This document shows positions 1-8,833 of a stretch of 64,000 nt of DNA, piece after piece. The notes beneath the pieces are model-generated. The model was given only the letters and a program-made list of their open reading frames with translations. It did not search any database and was not told the origin of the DNA. Every line of letters starts with the position of its first letter. Positions within the stretch are counted from its first letter, which is position 1. Position numbers and translations under genes: made by a program. Source of the DNA: Spirosoma endophyticum (lineage in GTDB: Bacteria; Bacteroidota; Bacteroidia; Cytophagales; Spirosomataceae); contig NZ_FOLQ01000002.1 in NCBI RefSeq assembly GCF_900112365.1, forward strand, positions 806,001 to 870,000. The letters run 5' to 3'.

Positions 1-148
1 TCATGAGTTTGCTGGCTTTACGAACTTAACCTGGGGTGCAAAAAGAACAGCATGGAAAACCGCGTTTAGTGAGAAAATGGACTCTTCAATCGGCTCCTGG
101 CGCCATACTTTCCTGCCATTGACAGCTACCTGTTCGTTAGGCCCGTAC
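1..148 (-). pseudogene. C-terminal remnant of an unidentified protein
   Basis: On the minus strand an open frame ends with TGA at positions 3-1 and reads back about 48 codons to a TAA near 150. The translation has ordinary protein composition (it contains GPNEQVAVNGRKVW and ends FVKPANS) but no start codon context or family I can name. It could be the tail of a larger gene broken by a frameshift or stop. I treat it as a relic. Confidence 0.3.
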
Positions 149-417
149 TCTTAAACTTTCGGTATTCTCTTGTTAGAATTTACAGACGATAGGTTGGATA
201 AACCTGTTCTTCTCCAAAGAAGAGTTACTTGATTATACTAATCAGAACAGCTAATTGAAGAAGCGGAAACAGGTCTGGTTTTTCATTTCAACGTATAGCC
301 ATATTATTAAACTTGGTGTCTAAAAACGAGCGGGCTGAAAAGCAGCTTCGCTTGCGCCACCAGCATAGGCTCAAATAGCAAAACCAGTCAGCAACCGAAG
401 ACCACATCCGGAGCGAT

Positions 418-597
418 ATGGAAAACAAACACCAGCAGGAAATAAAGCAATTACGTGTCCAGGCATTTCTTTTCAGTGATCAAAGCAAGCTGATCCAGCA
501 GCAACTCCAGGAACTGGCTGATTGGAGAAACGAGAACCAGTTCATATGCCAGGCCATTCGAGCCCGCCAGCGTCAGGAAATCAGTACGTTACAATAA
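418..597 (+). pseudogene. small glutamine-rich coiled-coil ORF, probably the end of a broken gene
   Basis: A 59-codon frame starts at ATG 418. It is rich in Q, E, R and L with heptad-like spacing (for example KQLRVQAF and KLIQQQLQELADW), which suggests a coiled coil. The same frame is open from 379, and upstream of an in-frame TAG at 376-378 it continues back to 316 with similar composition (ERAEKQLRLRHQHRLK). The simplest reading is a longer coiled-coil gene interrupted by a stop. A short real gene starting at 418 is the alternative. No family is recognised. Confidence 0.3.
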
Positions 598-622
598 CAG
601 GGATGTTTAACCATCTCCCTTC

Positions 623-694
623 TGACCCCTAAATCCCCTGAAGGGGACTTTGCTGGTGCTTAGATAAAGTCCCCTTCAGAGGATTTAGGGGTCA
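623..694. repeat. dispersed hairpin repeat, copy 1
   Basis: Two 29-nt arms (623-651 and 666-694) are complementary with one mismatch and enclose a 14-nt loop. Each arm contains a nested short palindrome of the form CCCCTGAAGGGG. The core CCCCTAAATCCCCTGAAGGG and the run ACTTTGCT entering the loop match the element at 41865-41960 closely. This points to a dispersed, hairpin-forming repeat family, not a one-off terminator. No U-tract follows. Confidence 0.8.
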
Positions 695-904
695 AAGGCC
701 TCCCAAAAGCTGGCATTACGTTATCTGCGTAAAACCTCAACTAGATTAGTTTTCGATCGGGTGGCCGATGTCGGGAAATGGGCTAGATTATCACAAAAAT
801 ACGGGCTTGACAACTGCTAGTAGTTAATTTTATTCTTTTAGGGAAAATAGACTATTTAATTGATAGATTATGCTTAATTTAGCATACCCCTATTAAGTAA
901 ATGT

Positions 905-1387
905 ATGCCAATAGAAACTACGCATAACCGGCTTCGCTATAATGTTAAACAGGTTAAGGTCTTGGTCATAGAGGACAGTGCTGATCATTCGGTGCTGATG
1001 AAAAGTGCTCTGCAACAATGTATTCCGGAAGTAACTGCGGTTTTTGTCGATAATTCAGAGGAAGCCCTGGAGCTACTCAATGAGTGGAGCACACAGGAAT
1101 GGGAACTGCCAAAATTGATTTTTCAGGATTTGTACCTGCCTTCCCGGGAAGATGGATGGCATTTGCTGGAGCAAATTAAAACCATGTCTCCATCCTGTAA
1201 TCGGGTTCCGGTGGTTATGCTGAGTTCATCCGATGATCGTACCGATATCGTTGACGCTTACATTCGGGGTGTTGCCTCGTATCTGGTGAAACCTACTGAT
1301 TATGCCGACTGGCTTACGTACTTCAAGGAGTTGCGTACCTATTGGATTGATACGGTTACACTTCCTCCTGTTCAGTTTTCTATTTAG
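905..1387 (+). CDS. single-domain response regulator (receiver protein)
   Basis: The protein is a stand-alone receiver domain of 160 residues with no output domain. The canonical residues are present: acidic pair E23-D24, phosphoacceptor D75 in FQDLYLP, S107 in VVMLSSS and K129 in YLVKP. Such proteins relay phosphate between kinases and downstream regulators. The C-terminus ends in YWIDTVTLPP, a tail shared with the receivers at 25193-25660 and 1424-2236, so the three look like paralogues. No kinase gene is adjacent. The convergent neighbour at 1424-2236 also carries a receiver. The start ATG at 905 is the first in frame and leaves an ordinary 17-residue lead before the first beta strand. Confidence 0.93.
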   Translation: MPIETTHNRLRYNVKQVKVLVIEDSADHSVLMKSALQQCIPEVTAVFVDNSEEALELLNEWSTQEWELPKLIFQDLYLPSREDGWHLLEQIKTMSPSCNRVPVVMLSSSDDRTDIVDAYIRGVASYLVKPTDYADWLTYFKELRTYWIDTVTLPPVQFSI

Positions 1388-1423
1388 CAGATACTATTCT
1401 TCACGGTAACGCAAGCTGTTTCG

Positions 1424-2236
1424 TTACTGACCCATACCGGGCAAGGTGACGATATGCAGCCAGAACTGGCAAATGCGTTCAATCATTTGCTTGAAAAATC
1501 TGTATTCTGTTGGCATCGAAATAACGGAATTGGCCTGATGCTGATAGCCGTCAATAATCAGTTGGTCAGTTGGCGAAACCAACAAAATAACCGGAATTCG
1601 GCTGAGATGGCTATCCTCTTTGAGGTGCCGAAGCGTATATAATCGTTCCATCGTTTTCGTTCGGGCGTCCATTAGAATCAATGTTGGATATTCCTGTTCT
1701 GGGAGCGTCTTCAAGAGCTCGGGAAGATGCGTACTCTGCTGGTTCGTATACACTTGACAAGCTGACCACTTTTCTCTGATAATTTCTTTCGTCATCAAGG
1801 CTTTCTCTTTTTCATCCGTAATGAAAAAGATGGAAAACGCTAGCAGATCAGACGGCTGGACGGCCTGCGGAGAATCAGGCGCGTACAGGGAATAATCCGT
1901 TTCTTCCGCAAACGTATTGTCTGGCAGACAACTAAAGGATTTTATCACCTGAGGCCAGCGACGACGACTGACCGGAAAGACCTCGCCACTGTCTAAATGG
2001 ACTTTGCCCGCCATTTTATTACGGGGGGGATGATCCAGACTTTTTACATAGGCTGGATTCAGCAACACAGTTTTATGGACCCGGATAAAATCGGGCAGCT
2101 GGCTTTCCAGGTAGCTGATAGGTTTGGCCAGCAACTTTTTTTCGCCATCCCGAAAATGAATCCAGCAATAATTATTAGCTCCCGCGAAGTAAGCAATTCG
2201 CTCCGGGTGTTGAAGAGCCGGTTTGATAACGCTCAT
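1424..2236 (-). CDS. LytTR-receiver protein with reversed domain order
   Basis: Residues about 1-95 resemble a LytTR DNA-binding domain (aromatic and basic pattern ANNYCWIHFRDGEKKLL, followed by FIRVHKTVLLNPAYVKSL, which is the characteristic LytTR helix and strand). Residues about 132-265 form a receiver domain. In typical LytTR regulators the receiver comes first, so the order here is reversed. The receiver keeps an Asp at about 190 (LILMDART), but the invariant Lys before the cis-Pro is Met (M241 in SVISMPTE), so it is probably degenerate or phosphorylation-independent. The C-terminus ends FWLHIVTLPG, like the neighbouring receiver proteins. It probably acts as a cytoplasmic transcription factor with target promoters unknown. 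Confidence 0.85.
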   Translation of the reverse strand: MSVIKPALQHPERIAYFAGANNYCWIHFRDGEKKLLAKPISYLESQLPDFIRVHKTVLLNPAYVKSLDHPPRNKMAGKVHLDSGEVFPVSRRRWPQVIKSFSCLPDNTFAEETDYSLYAPDSPQAVQPSDLLAFSIFFITDEKEKALMTKEIIREKWSACQVYTNQQSTHLPELLKTLPEQEYPTLILMDARTKTMERLYTLRHLKEDSHLSRIPVILLVSPTDQLIIDGYQHQANSVISMPTEYRFFKQMIERICQFWLHIVTLPGMGQ

Positions 2237-2316
2237 AACATAGTAAGTTTCGGAGCGTTCCTGACGGAAGCTCCAGTCTATTCAATGATGCGGCAGTAGT
2301 GGCTGACGCTATCGAT

Positions 2317-2559
2317 TTAATCCATATTTGCCAGCTTAGGAACCAACAGGTCCGTAGCTTCGAAGAGTCCCCACCCACGATCAATAATTGAGCGGTTATC
2401 GTATGCTTTTGATGGAGCAAGACCAGCGCCTGAATAACCGTAGCGATCCCTTTTCGAGGCACCAGACGACCAAGTGGCAACAAAAGGGATGTCTGCGGAC
2501 CCCGTAAAATCATTAACGTAACTTACCCTCAGCAATGAAGGGTCAACCCAACGGTTCAT
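2317..2559 (-). pseudogene. glycosyltransferase (GT4-like) remnant
   Basis: Two overlapping minus-strand frames together spell pieces typical of a group 1 glycosyltransferase. One frame gives NRWVDPSLL near the start and later LLVPKLANMD. The other gives LPLGRLVPRKGIATVIQALV and then AQLLIVGGDS. Family members read VDPSLF, LGRLVPRKG, LLIVGGDS and P-L-L in that order in a single frame. The order is right but at least two frameshifts separate the pieces, and both ends are missing. It is a fragment of a decayed gene. Confidence 0.7.
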
Positions 2560-3074
2560 TTTATGAGAAAACGGAACATTTTATAAGACAACGGACCCTG
2601 CTGCTCCTAAATGGATCAAATACCTGACGTGTTAAATCCGTTTGCTCCCGTTCGCTGTTGGGGTTCTTGATTTACCTAAACCAACAACCAAGCTCAGCAT
2701 TAAGTGAAAACAATTTTATGTAACCACTGAACTTCTTAATCTGGCACATTCAAGGAGCCTACCTAAGCGCTATAACTCAAACTATTCATAACTGGTACGT
2801 ACACGTACCGACCAAAGCTGGTGGGCCGGAAGGCTATGTCGGTTGTGGAAAATATTCGACAATGCCCCATACGTGCGGGAGATTCCGGCAGAAGCGGTGT
2901 GCAATCTTGATCTGGACGTAGTGAATTGCCAGACATCCCGTAACTATGAACAGGCCCGTTTCGAGATTCTGTCAGCAGATCAAGGATATCACCAAAAACA
3001 TGGAAATTAGATTAATTATGTGAACCTGGCACCCCGTTTGAGAGATAGCTTGAAACTGCTTACTGACTATTGCC
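2560..3074. other. intergenic stretch with a possible coding relic
   Basis: No intact gene is visible. On the plus strand a frame from about 2822 to a TAG near 3009 has protein-like composition (APYVREIPAEAVCNLDLDVV), but it has no plausible start and no family I recognise. It may be another relic like the one before it. Confidence 0.3.
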
Positions 3075-3464
3075 CTACAGAACCGTTATCGATCGGCTAA
3101 CCGTTGTTGGCCTGGGTGTGGTAATGCTGATGGTACGTACTTCCATCTCAAGCCCGTTGGATATCTTAAGTGAATAATATCCATCTGCCAAATCGGTTAT
3201 GTCCATACTAATCCGGGCCATTGTCTCGGAGGGCTCAAGCGTTTTATCAAAATATACATTACCCCGCTTGTCAACGAATTGAATAGACACCGACCCGCCG
3301 AGTTGTTTGTCTATGTTCACCCGCAGTTTAGTGCCCTGAGCAGCCAGATATACACCCGTCTGGTAGTGAGCCAGTTCAGTAGGTCGATTTTTTTTGCGGG
3401 GTTGGGGATTCGCAGGTCCCAGACTGATCGACAGGAGAATAAAGAGGACTAATGGGCTCATCAA
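3075..3464 (-). CDS. small secreted beta-rich protein, family A member 1
   Basis: This is a 129-residue protein with an N-terminal hydrophobic segment (LVLFILLSISLG) consistent with a signal peptide. The rest is a single beta-rich domain with the pattern KLRVNIDKQ, VSIQFVDKRGNVYFDK, DITDLADGYYSLKISNG and a short threonine-rich tail. The same layout (K-x-R-x-x-V, a strand with N-x-x-x-Y, D-x-S/T-x-L-x-x-G-x-Y, then a tail ending R-x-I) occurs at 12338-12691 and 32246-32620. It resembles small extracellular C-terminal sorting-domain or Ig-like folds of Bacteroidota. Function is unknown. It could be a periplasmic or surface protein. The second ATG codon would shorten it by one residue only. Confidence 0.75.
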   Translation of the reverse strand: MMSPLVLFILLSISLGPANPQPRKKNRPTELAHYQTGVYLAAQGTKLRVNIDKQLGGSVSIQFVDKRGNVYFDKTLEPSETMARISMDITDLADGYYSLKISNGLEMEVRTISITTPRPTTVSRSITVL

Positions 3465-3973
3465 CGTAACTAGTTAAGGGTTTGAGGATGGTCAATTGTA
3501 ACCCTTAAAAGACAGGCAAAAAAACGGAGCGGAGGTATTTTTGGATAAAAGGTTGCTATTCTCCATAGCTGGTAGGGACCTGTTTCTATCAGCACCAGTA
3601 GTGTAAAATGGCCCTAAATGACTGGGTTGATATTTTACGTCAGGTCAATACGTTCTCGGTCGTGGGTTATACTTAATAGCTTATGAATGAGTTTATTTAC
3701 ACTTAATTTTCCAAAACATGTACGATGACGGAAACCTTTGATCCAATGAGCAGACGAATCCTGGTAATTAACTTTCCATTTCGTTGATACGGCGCTGAGT
3801 AAGCGCCGTTCTATTAACCATTAGCCGCGCCACCGTCAGACTTACGGATGCGTTCTATTTAAATGTCTTATTTGGCTTGTCAAAAGTAGATTACCGCTGA
3901 TTATGTCAAACCCTAACCGGAAAACTATTGACAGGTAACATCTAACGATATATAGACCATAAGCGACCAGAAA
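3465..3973. other. intergenic stretch without recognisable gene
   Basis: I see no gene. A small perfect hairpin (arms 3789-3796 and 3802-3809, loop GAGTA) lies 164 bases upstream of the Crp/Fnr gene. It is GC-rich but followed only by a mixed T-rich run, so terminator status is doubtful. Confidence 0.4.
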
Positions 3974-4555
3974 ATGGATAAAGAACCACTACGAAATTAC
4001 ATTCAGCATAATTCGCCTGCCTCCCGACAAATAGTCGAAACTATTGCCGAATATTTTGAACCCTGCGAGTTTGCCAAAAATGACTTCTTTCTTAAAGAAG
4101 GCAAAGTCAGTACCGATTATTTGTTTCTAACCGAAGGCTTAATGCGCGCCTTTAGTTTTGATACAGAAGGAAACGAAGTTACTACGTACTTCTATCCTAA
4201 AAATAGAATGGTGTTCGAGGCAGCCTCTTTTTTTACGCATGCTAATTCCGCAGAAAATATTCAGGCAGTTACCGTTTGTAAAGGTTTTACGATAACCTTC
4301 GAAAAATTAAATGAGCTCTTTCATTCCATTCCCGAATTTCGGGAATTTGGCCGATTAATGTTGGTGAGGGGATTTGTTGAATTTAAGCAGAGAACACTCG
4401 CATTAATTACCAAGCGTGCTGAAGAGCGGTATAAAGATTTGATTAAGTCTAACCCGGAAATCTTTCAATACGCGCAACTAAAGCACATTGCTTCCTATCT
4501 CGGCATTACGGATACCTCGTTAAGCAGGCTACGAAAAGAGTTTTCAAAAAGATAA
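3974..4555 (+). CDS. Crp/Fnr-family transcriptional regulator
   Basis: The 193-residue protein has a cyclic-nucleotide-binding-like beta barrel (residues about 25-130; FLKEGKVSTDYLFLTEGLMR is the family's first strands and turn) followed by a short C-terminal helix-turn-helix (QLKHIASYLGITDTSLSRLR). This is the compact form common in Bacteroidota, where binding of cAMP is not assured. It probably regulates nearby or distant metabolic genes. The following membrane protein gene is on the same strand after a gap of 174 bases, so co-transcription is possible but not evident. Confidence 0.92.
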   Translation: MDKEPLRNYIQHNSPASRQIVETIAEYFEPCEFAKNDFFLKEGKVSTDYLFLTEGLMRAFSFDTEGNEVTTYFYPKNRMVFEAASFFTHANSAENIQAVTVCKGFTITFEKLNELFHSIPEFREFGRLMLVRGFVEFKQRTLALITKRAEERYKDLIKSNPEIFQYAQLKHIASYLGITDTSLSRLRKEFSKR

Positions 4556-4729
4556 GATAACACTCATTTCTTGCCATTTGATAAGTGCTTTTAGTTGAGT
4601 TGCTGGTTCCTTTACATCGACAATTGAATCGAAAAATAGCAAGTCATTTTCTAACCAGGACAAGCAGGGGCAACGCTTCGAGCGTCTTGGTTATTGACGA
4701 AATTCAACAACGAGCAAACTGAAAATAGA

Positions 4730-5416
4730 ATGGAAAATTTACCTGCCTATGTCTATTTAACCTTTACCGCTACTGTTGTAGCTGCCGTTTGGTTATTCTA
4801 TAGGGCCACTAATTATTCAAGGTTATTTTTAGTCACAATCAGTGCCTGGATAGTACTTCAGTCGGTGCTCAGTAGTATAGGATTTTACAATGATCCGGCA
4901 TCAATGTCCTCGCGATTTCCATTACTGCTTTTACCGCCGTTTATCTTTTTGGTATCGCGCTTTTTTACTGCGCAAGGCAAACTATTTATTGATAGCCTGG
5001 ACATTAAAACATTAACTATTTTTCACGTAATCAGAATACCGGTTGAACTCGTGTTATTCTGGTTGTTTGTTCATAAATCAATTCCAGAAGCCATGACGTT
5101 TGAGGGTAGAAACGTTGATATACTATCCGGACTGTCAGCGCCACTGATTTACTACGTTGGCTTTGTAAAAAATAAACTTGGTAAATCCGTACTGGTTGCC
5201 TGGAATGTAGCCTGTCTTGCCTTGCTACTAAATGTGGTGATCACGGCTATAATGGCCTTGCCAGTACGATTTCAGCAATTTGGCTTTGAGCAGCCTAATC
5301 TAGGTATTGGCTATTTCCCATTTGCCTTGTTACCCGCCTGTCTGGTGCCTTTAGTGATGTTTTCAAATTTAGCGGCCATTCGCCAATTGCTTAGGCCGAA
5401 GACCATCACTGTTTAA
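4730..5416 (+). CDS. hypothetical multi-pass membrane protein
   Basis: The 228-residue product has about six to seven hydrophobic segments (for example VYLTFTATVVAAVWLFY, FPLLLLPPFIFLVSRFF, VELVLFWLFVHK, LALLLNVVITAIMALPV, FALLPACLVPLVMF) with few charged residues between them. I recognise no catalytic motif. ATG 4730 (MENLPAYVYL) is preferred over the upstream TTG at 4694 because the extra residues are polar and lack any membrane character. It follows the Crp/Fnr gene on the same strand. Confidence 0.75.
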   Translation: MENLPAYVYLTFTATVVAAVWLFYRATNYSRLFLVTISAWIVLQSVLSSIGFYNDPASMSSRFPLLLLPPFIFLVSRFFTAQGKLFIDSLDIKTLTIFHVIRIPVELVLFWLFVHKSIPEAMTFEGRNVDILSGLSAPLIYYVGFVKNKLGKSVLVAWNVACLALLLNVVITAIMALPVRFQQFGFEQPNLGIGYFPFALLPACLVPLVMFSNLAAIRQLLRPKTITV

Positions 5417-5461
5417 GGCAAATAGATAGGAAAGTGGCTGCCCATTCCCCCTGACTTCATG

Positions 5462-5716
5462 TTAGACCTCCTGATACTCCTCCTTCGAAACAGACTCAGC
5501 CATAACGTCTACCTCAGCGCGATTCAAGAGCCGATGGGCTGCCCAGACGGCCAGTTTGATACCCACCAGAGAAAACCACAGTACTAGTGCATCGACTAAT
5601 AAGAGCAGCAGTACAGCCATGGTAGTAGAAACCTGATAGCGGCTAAGCAAATCCCGCTCTGCATAGAAGACTATGAGCAACAGGGCTGTTATGGGAAGAA
5701 TTAGTAGCGCTTTCAT
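5462..5716 (-). CDS. small hypothetical membrane protein
   Basis: The 84-residue protein has two hydrophobic segments (LLILPITALLLIVFYA and MAVLLLLLVDALVLWFSLVGI) and an acidic cytoplasmic-looking tail. I prefer ATG 5716 (MKALLILPIT), which places a membrane segment at the N-terminus. The upstream start at 5761 would add 15 polar residues. It converges with the membrane protein at 4730-5416. Function is unknown. Confidence 0.6.
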   Translation of the reverse strand: MKALLILPITALLLIVFYAERDLLSRYQVSTTMAVLLLLLVDALVLWFSLVGIKLAVWAAHRLLNRAEVDVMAESVSKEEYQEV

Positions 5717-6129
5717 GTGAACGTTGTGTATATATTCACCAATGTACTTAGAAGAAAACAAACGAACAAACTATCATACGAAAGAATAGTCTACTCTACC
5801 GGTTACGCTGATGGAAGATTGATGATCGTCTGGCGAAATATCGCTTGCGTACACCATTCTCCTTCTTAGCCAAAACCTCCATAATCATATACGTCGGCGG
5901 GCGCAATGTGGATTTAAGGTTTCGCTAAACTCCAGTTAGCCGTTATCGAAGACTAAAATAATACAGCCATGTCAAGGGATTTGCCACTACAGGAGTAGAC
6001 GCAGATTAGGCCTCGGCTATTTACTGGCTGGATCAGCCCGGCGTGGCCGAAATTGGGATGTACAGCGGTAAGTTTAGACGCCTTATCTCTTTTGTCTTCA
6101 TACAACTTCCTGTAGTTGGTCGTAGCCCC
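5717..6129. other. divergent intergenic region, no gene seen
   Basis: This 413-base region separates the divergent small membrane protein gene from the epimerase-like gene. An upstream extension of the latter frame exists from 6043, but its residues lie before a clear Tat signal and are probably not translated. I see no clear promoter or RNA element. Confidence 0.4.
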
Positions 6130-7041
6130 ATGAATCCATTCGAAAATCATACCTCAAGAAGAAACTTTATAAAGCAAACCACCGGTGTTCTGGCCGGAAT
6201 GACCGTAGCAAATGGACTGGCCCAAGCTGCTATCCTTGAGGCACCTACTGCCGGATTGACCCTGCCATTGGGCGTTTGTACTACGTATGACAAAGCCGAT
6301 TTATTGAAAAAACTGGGGTATTCATTTGTCGAGGAAAGTGTCGGTCGTTTTCTGATCCCGGATGCGGGCGGGGATGGACAATACGAAAAAAATCAGTCGG
6401 CTCTGAAGACCGAAAACTTTCCGGTTCGATCCTACATATACTTTTTTCCGGGCAAGCTAAAATCCGTGGGGCCAGACCTTCACCACGAGGCTATTCTACA
6501 GCGGGCCGACCTGGCGCTCAAACGTGCGAAGGAGTGTGGCTCGAAGAATATCGTATTCGGTAGTGGTGGCTCGCGGGCCATTCCCGATGGGTTCGACCGG
6601 GCTACAGCCAAAGCGCAGCATATCGCGCTCTGTCAGAAGATGGCTCCCTTGGCCGAAAAGCACGGCGTTACGTTGGCGGTGGAACCGCTGAACCGGAGCG
6701 AAACGAATTTCATCAATAGCCTGGCCGAAGGCGTCGAAATCATTCGGGCGGTCAACAATCCCTGGTTTCGGTTGCAATGCGACATCTACCACATGCTCAA
6801 GGATGACGAAAAACCCGAAGAGATCGTAAAGTATGGTGAACACATTGTGCATTGTCACATGGCGGAAAAACAAAGCCGGACCGCGCCGGGTGTGAAAGGG
6901 GATGATTTCAGGCCTTATTTGCGCGCGTTAAAACAGATAAAGTATCAGGGTGGCCTATCGCTGGAATGTAACTGGACGGATTTTGATGCCGAAATAACCC
7001 GTGGTATAGCGGTCGTTAAGCAACAGTTGTCAGAGGTTTGA
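6130..7041 (+). CDS. Tat-exported sugar phosphate isomerase/epimerase-like TIM barrel
   Basis: The 303-residue protein begins with a twin-arginine signal (SRRNFIKQTTGVLAGM), which fixes ATG 6130 as the start. The rest is an AP-endonuclease-2/xylose isomerase-like TIM barrel. Family residues expected to bind metal are visible: E in LAVEPLNR, D and H in QCDIYHM, H in IVHCHMAE and E in LSLECNW. Members isomerise or epimerise sugars or sugar acids, often in the periplasm in Bacteroidota. The gene precedes GH30 and GH32 genes on the same strand, which suggests it processes a released sugar, but its substrate cannot be read from the sequence. Confidence 0.88.
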   Translation: MNPFENHTSRRNFIKQTTGVLAGMTVANGLAQAAILEAPTAGLTLPLGVCTTYDKADLLKKLGYSFVEESVGRFLIPDAGGDGQYEKNQSALKTENFPVRSYIYFFPGKLKSVGPDLHHEAILQRADLALKRAKECGSKNIVFGSGGSRAIPDGFDRATAKAQHIALCQKMAPLAEKHGVTLAVEPLNRSETNFINSLAEGVEIIRAVNNPWFRLQCDIYHMLKDDEKPEEIVKYGEHIVHCHMAEKQSRTAPGVKGDDFRPYLRALKQIKYQGGLSLECNWTDFDAEITRGIAVVKQQLSEV

Positions 7042-7212
7042 GCGACTGCGCTTCGCCAAAAATTCAGTCTCTATAGATTCCCGGACCCGCCCGTGCGGCA
7101 GATTCTACTAAATTAGATTCTATTGTTGCTGATTATCAGCGCTATGGAATCAACTGCGCGGGCGGCCCCAAGAATCCTTTAGAAAAGACCTAATTACTTC
7201 ACTCTTTTTGCG

Positions 7213-8802
7213 ATGAAATTTCTATCCTTAACTGCCTTCCTCAATCTTAGTCTGCTGACCAGCGCGAGTCATCACGCTACGTTCCCTGGACCGGTTCGGC
7301 CACTTGCCCAGCCGGTGACAGTCAACCTACAGGAGGAATTCCAGACCATTCATAGCTTTGGCGCATCCGACTGCTGGTCGGCGAAGTTTATTGGCATGTG
7401 GCAGGACGAACGCAAAAAGAATCAGATCGCCGATCTGTTGTTTAGCCTGGATACATTGGCCAATGGGCAACCTAAAGGCATTGGGTTATCGCTATGGCGC
7501 GTGAACATCGGCGCGGGTAGTTATGAACAGAAAGATAGCAGTGCCATCCGGGATGAATGGCGCCGGGAGGAGTGCTTTCTAACGCCCGATGGTCGCTATG
7601 ACTGGAACAAACAGGCTGGAAGTCAATGGTTTTTGCAGGCAGCCCGGCAGCGGGGCGTTCGCTATACGCTGGGGTTCACCAACTCACCGCCCGTACAGAT
7701 GACCCGCAACGGCAAAGCGTTTTCGCCGGGGGGTAAAGCAATCAATCTGAAGCCGGGCGCGTTGGAGCCCTTCGCCGATTTTCTGGCGAACGTAGCGAAT
7801 CACTTCAAGTTCGATTACCTAAGCCCCATTAACGAACCACAGTGGGACTGGACAGCGGATAAAAAAGGGAAAGCCGGTCAGGAGGGGACACCCGCCGAAA
7901 ACACCGATATTATGGCGGTAACCAACGCGTTATCGACAAAACTTGCCGCCGGCAAAGCCAAAACGACGGTAGTGATGGGGGAAGCGGGCCAACTTGATTT
8001 TTTGTATGGCAAAGCGGAAAGTGGGAGAGGAGATCAACTGAATTACTTTTTTGCCCCGAAGCAACCCGGTTCGTTAGCCCAGTTGCCCAACGTTGAACCC
8101 ATCTGGGCGTACCACAGCTACTTCACCACCTGCCGGGATTCTACCTTGGTAACTGTGCGTCAACAAGTGGCTCAACGGGCCAGATCGGTTGGGAATCCGC
8201 AGCTCTGGCAAAGTGAGTTTGGGGTTTTGGGCGACATCTGCGGGCAATACAACGGCAACCCCCGCCATACCGACATGGACTATGGGCTGTACGTGGCCAA
8301 AGTAATTCACAATGACCTGACGGTGGCTAACGTTACGTCCTGGCAATGGTGGCTGGCGATCAATCCGTACAATTACAGTGATGGACTTGTATACATCAAT
8401 GGACCCGATGGCGCCTATAAACAGCATGACAACGCCCGGCAGGATGGACAGGTCGTTGACTCGAAACAACTTTGGGCATTCGGCAATTATGCCCGGTTTA
8501 TCCGGCCAGACATGAAGCGGGTCGCTGTTCGCATTGGCGCCAGCAGCAACCCGGTAGCAGAAGCTGGTCAGTGCATGGTTTCTGCCTACAAAGATCCTGG
8601 TCGTAAGCAGATCGTGCTGGTTTGTATCAACATGACGCCTACTGCTACCGATATTCCGCTCAGCGGTTTGAAAGTCAGGAATGATCGCTTCGTCAGTTAC
8701 GTAACGACCGGTGCCAAAACGTTGAGTAAATCCATCGTTTCCACAAACCGTATTCAGTTGGAACCGAAATCGGTTACTACGTTGATTGGAACGTATCAGT
8801 AG
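7213..8802 (+). CDS. glycoside hydrolase family 30 enzyme
   Basis: The 529-residue protein starts with a signal-like segment and contains a GH30-type (beta/alpha)8 barrel plus C-terminal beta-sandwich. The opening HSFGASDCWSAKFIG is characteristic of the family. The acid/base Glu is in LSPINEPQWDW and the nucleophile Glu in LWQSEFGVLGD. GH30 members act on beta-1,6-glucans, beta-1,6-galactans or xylans. The length and the N-terminal motif fit the beta-1,6-galactanase-like branch, but I cannot fix the subfamily by eye. It lies between the epimerase-like gene and the GH32 gene, all co-directional. Confidence 0.88.
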   Translation: MKFLSLTAFLNLSLLTSASHHATFPGPVRPLAQPVTVNLQEEFQTIHSFGASDCWSAKFIGMWQDERKKNQIADLLFSLDTLANGQPKGIGLSLWRVNIGAGSYEQKDSSAIRDEWRREECFLTPDGRYDWNKQAGSQWFLQAARQRGVRYTLGFTNSPPVQMTRNGKAFSPGGKAINLKPGALEPFADFLANVANHFKFDYLSPINEPQWDWTADKKGKAGQEGTPAENTDIMAVTNALSTKLAAGKAKTTVVMGEAGQLDFLYGKAESGRGDQLNYFFAPKQPGSLAQLPNVEPIWAYHSYFTTCRDSTLVTVRQQVAQRARSVGNPQLWQSEFGVLGDICGQYNGNPRHTDMDYGLYVAKVIHNDLTVANVTSWQWWLAINPYNYSDGLVYINGPDGAYKQHDNARQDGQVVDSKQLWAFGNYARFIRPDMKRVAVRIGASSNPVAEAGQCMVSAYKDPGRKQIVLVCINMTPTATDIPLSGLKVRNDRFVSYVTTGAKTLSKSIVSTNRIQLEPKSVTTLIGTYQ

Positions 8803-8833
8803 CGTATCGATCAGTGCTAATCACGACAACAGG

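Noticed and set aside
6043..6129. N-terminal extension of the epimerase-like protein
   Set aside because: A clear twin-arginine signal starts at 6130, so translation from 6043 would bury the signal.
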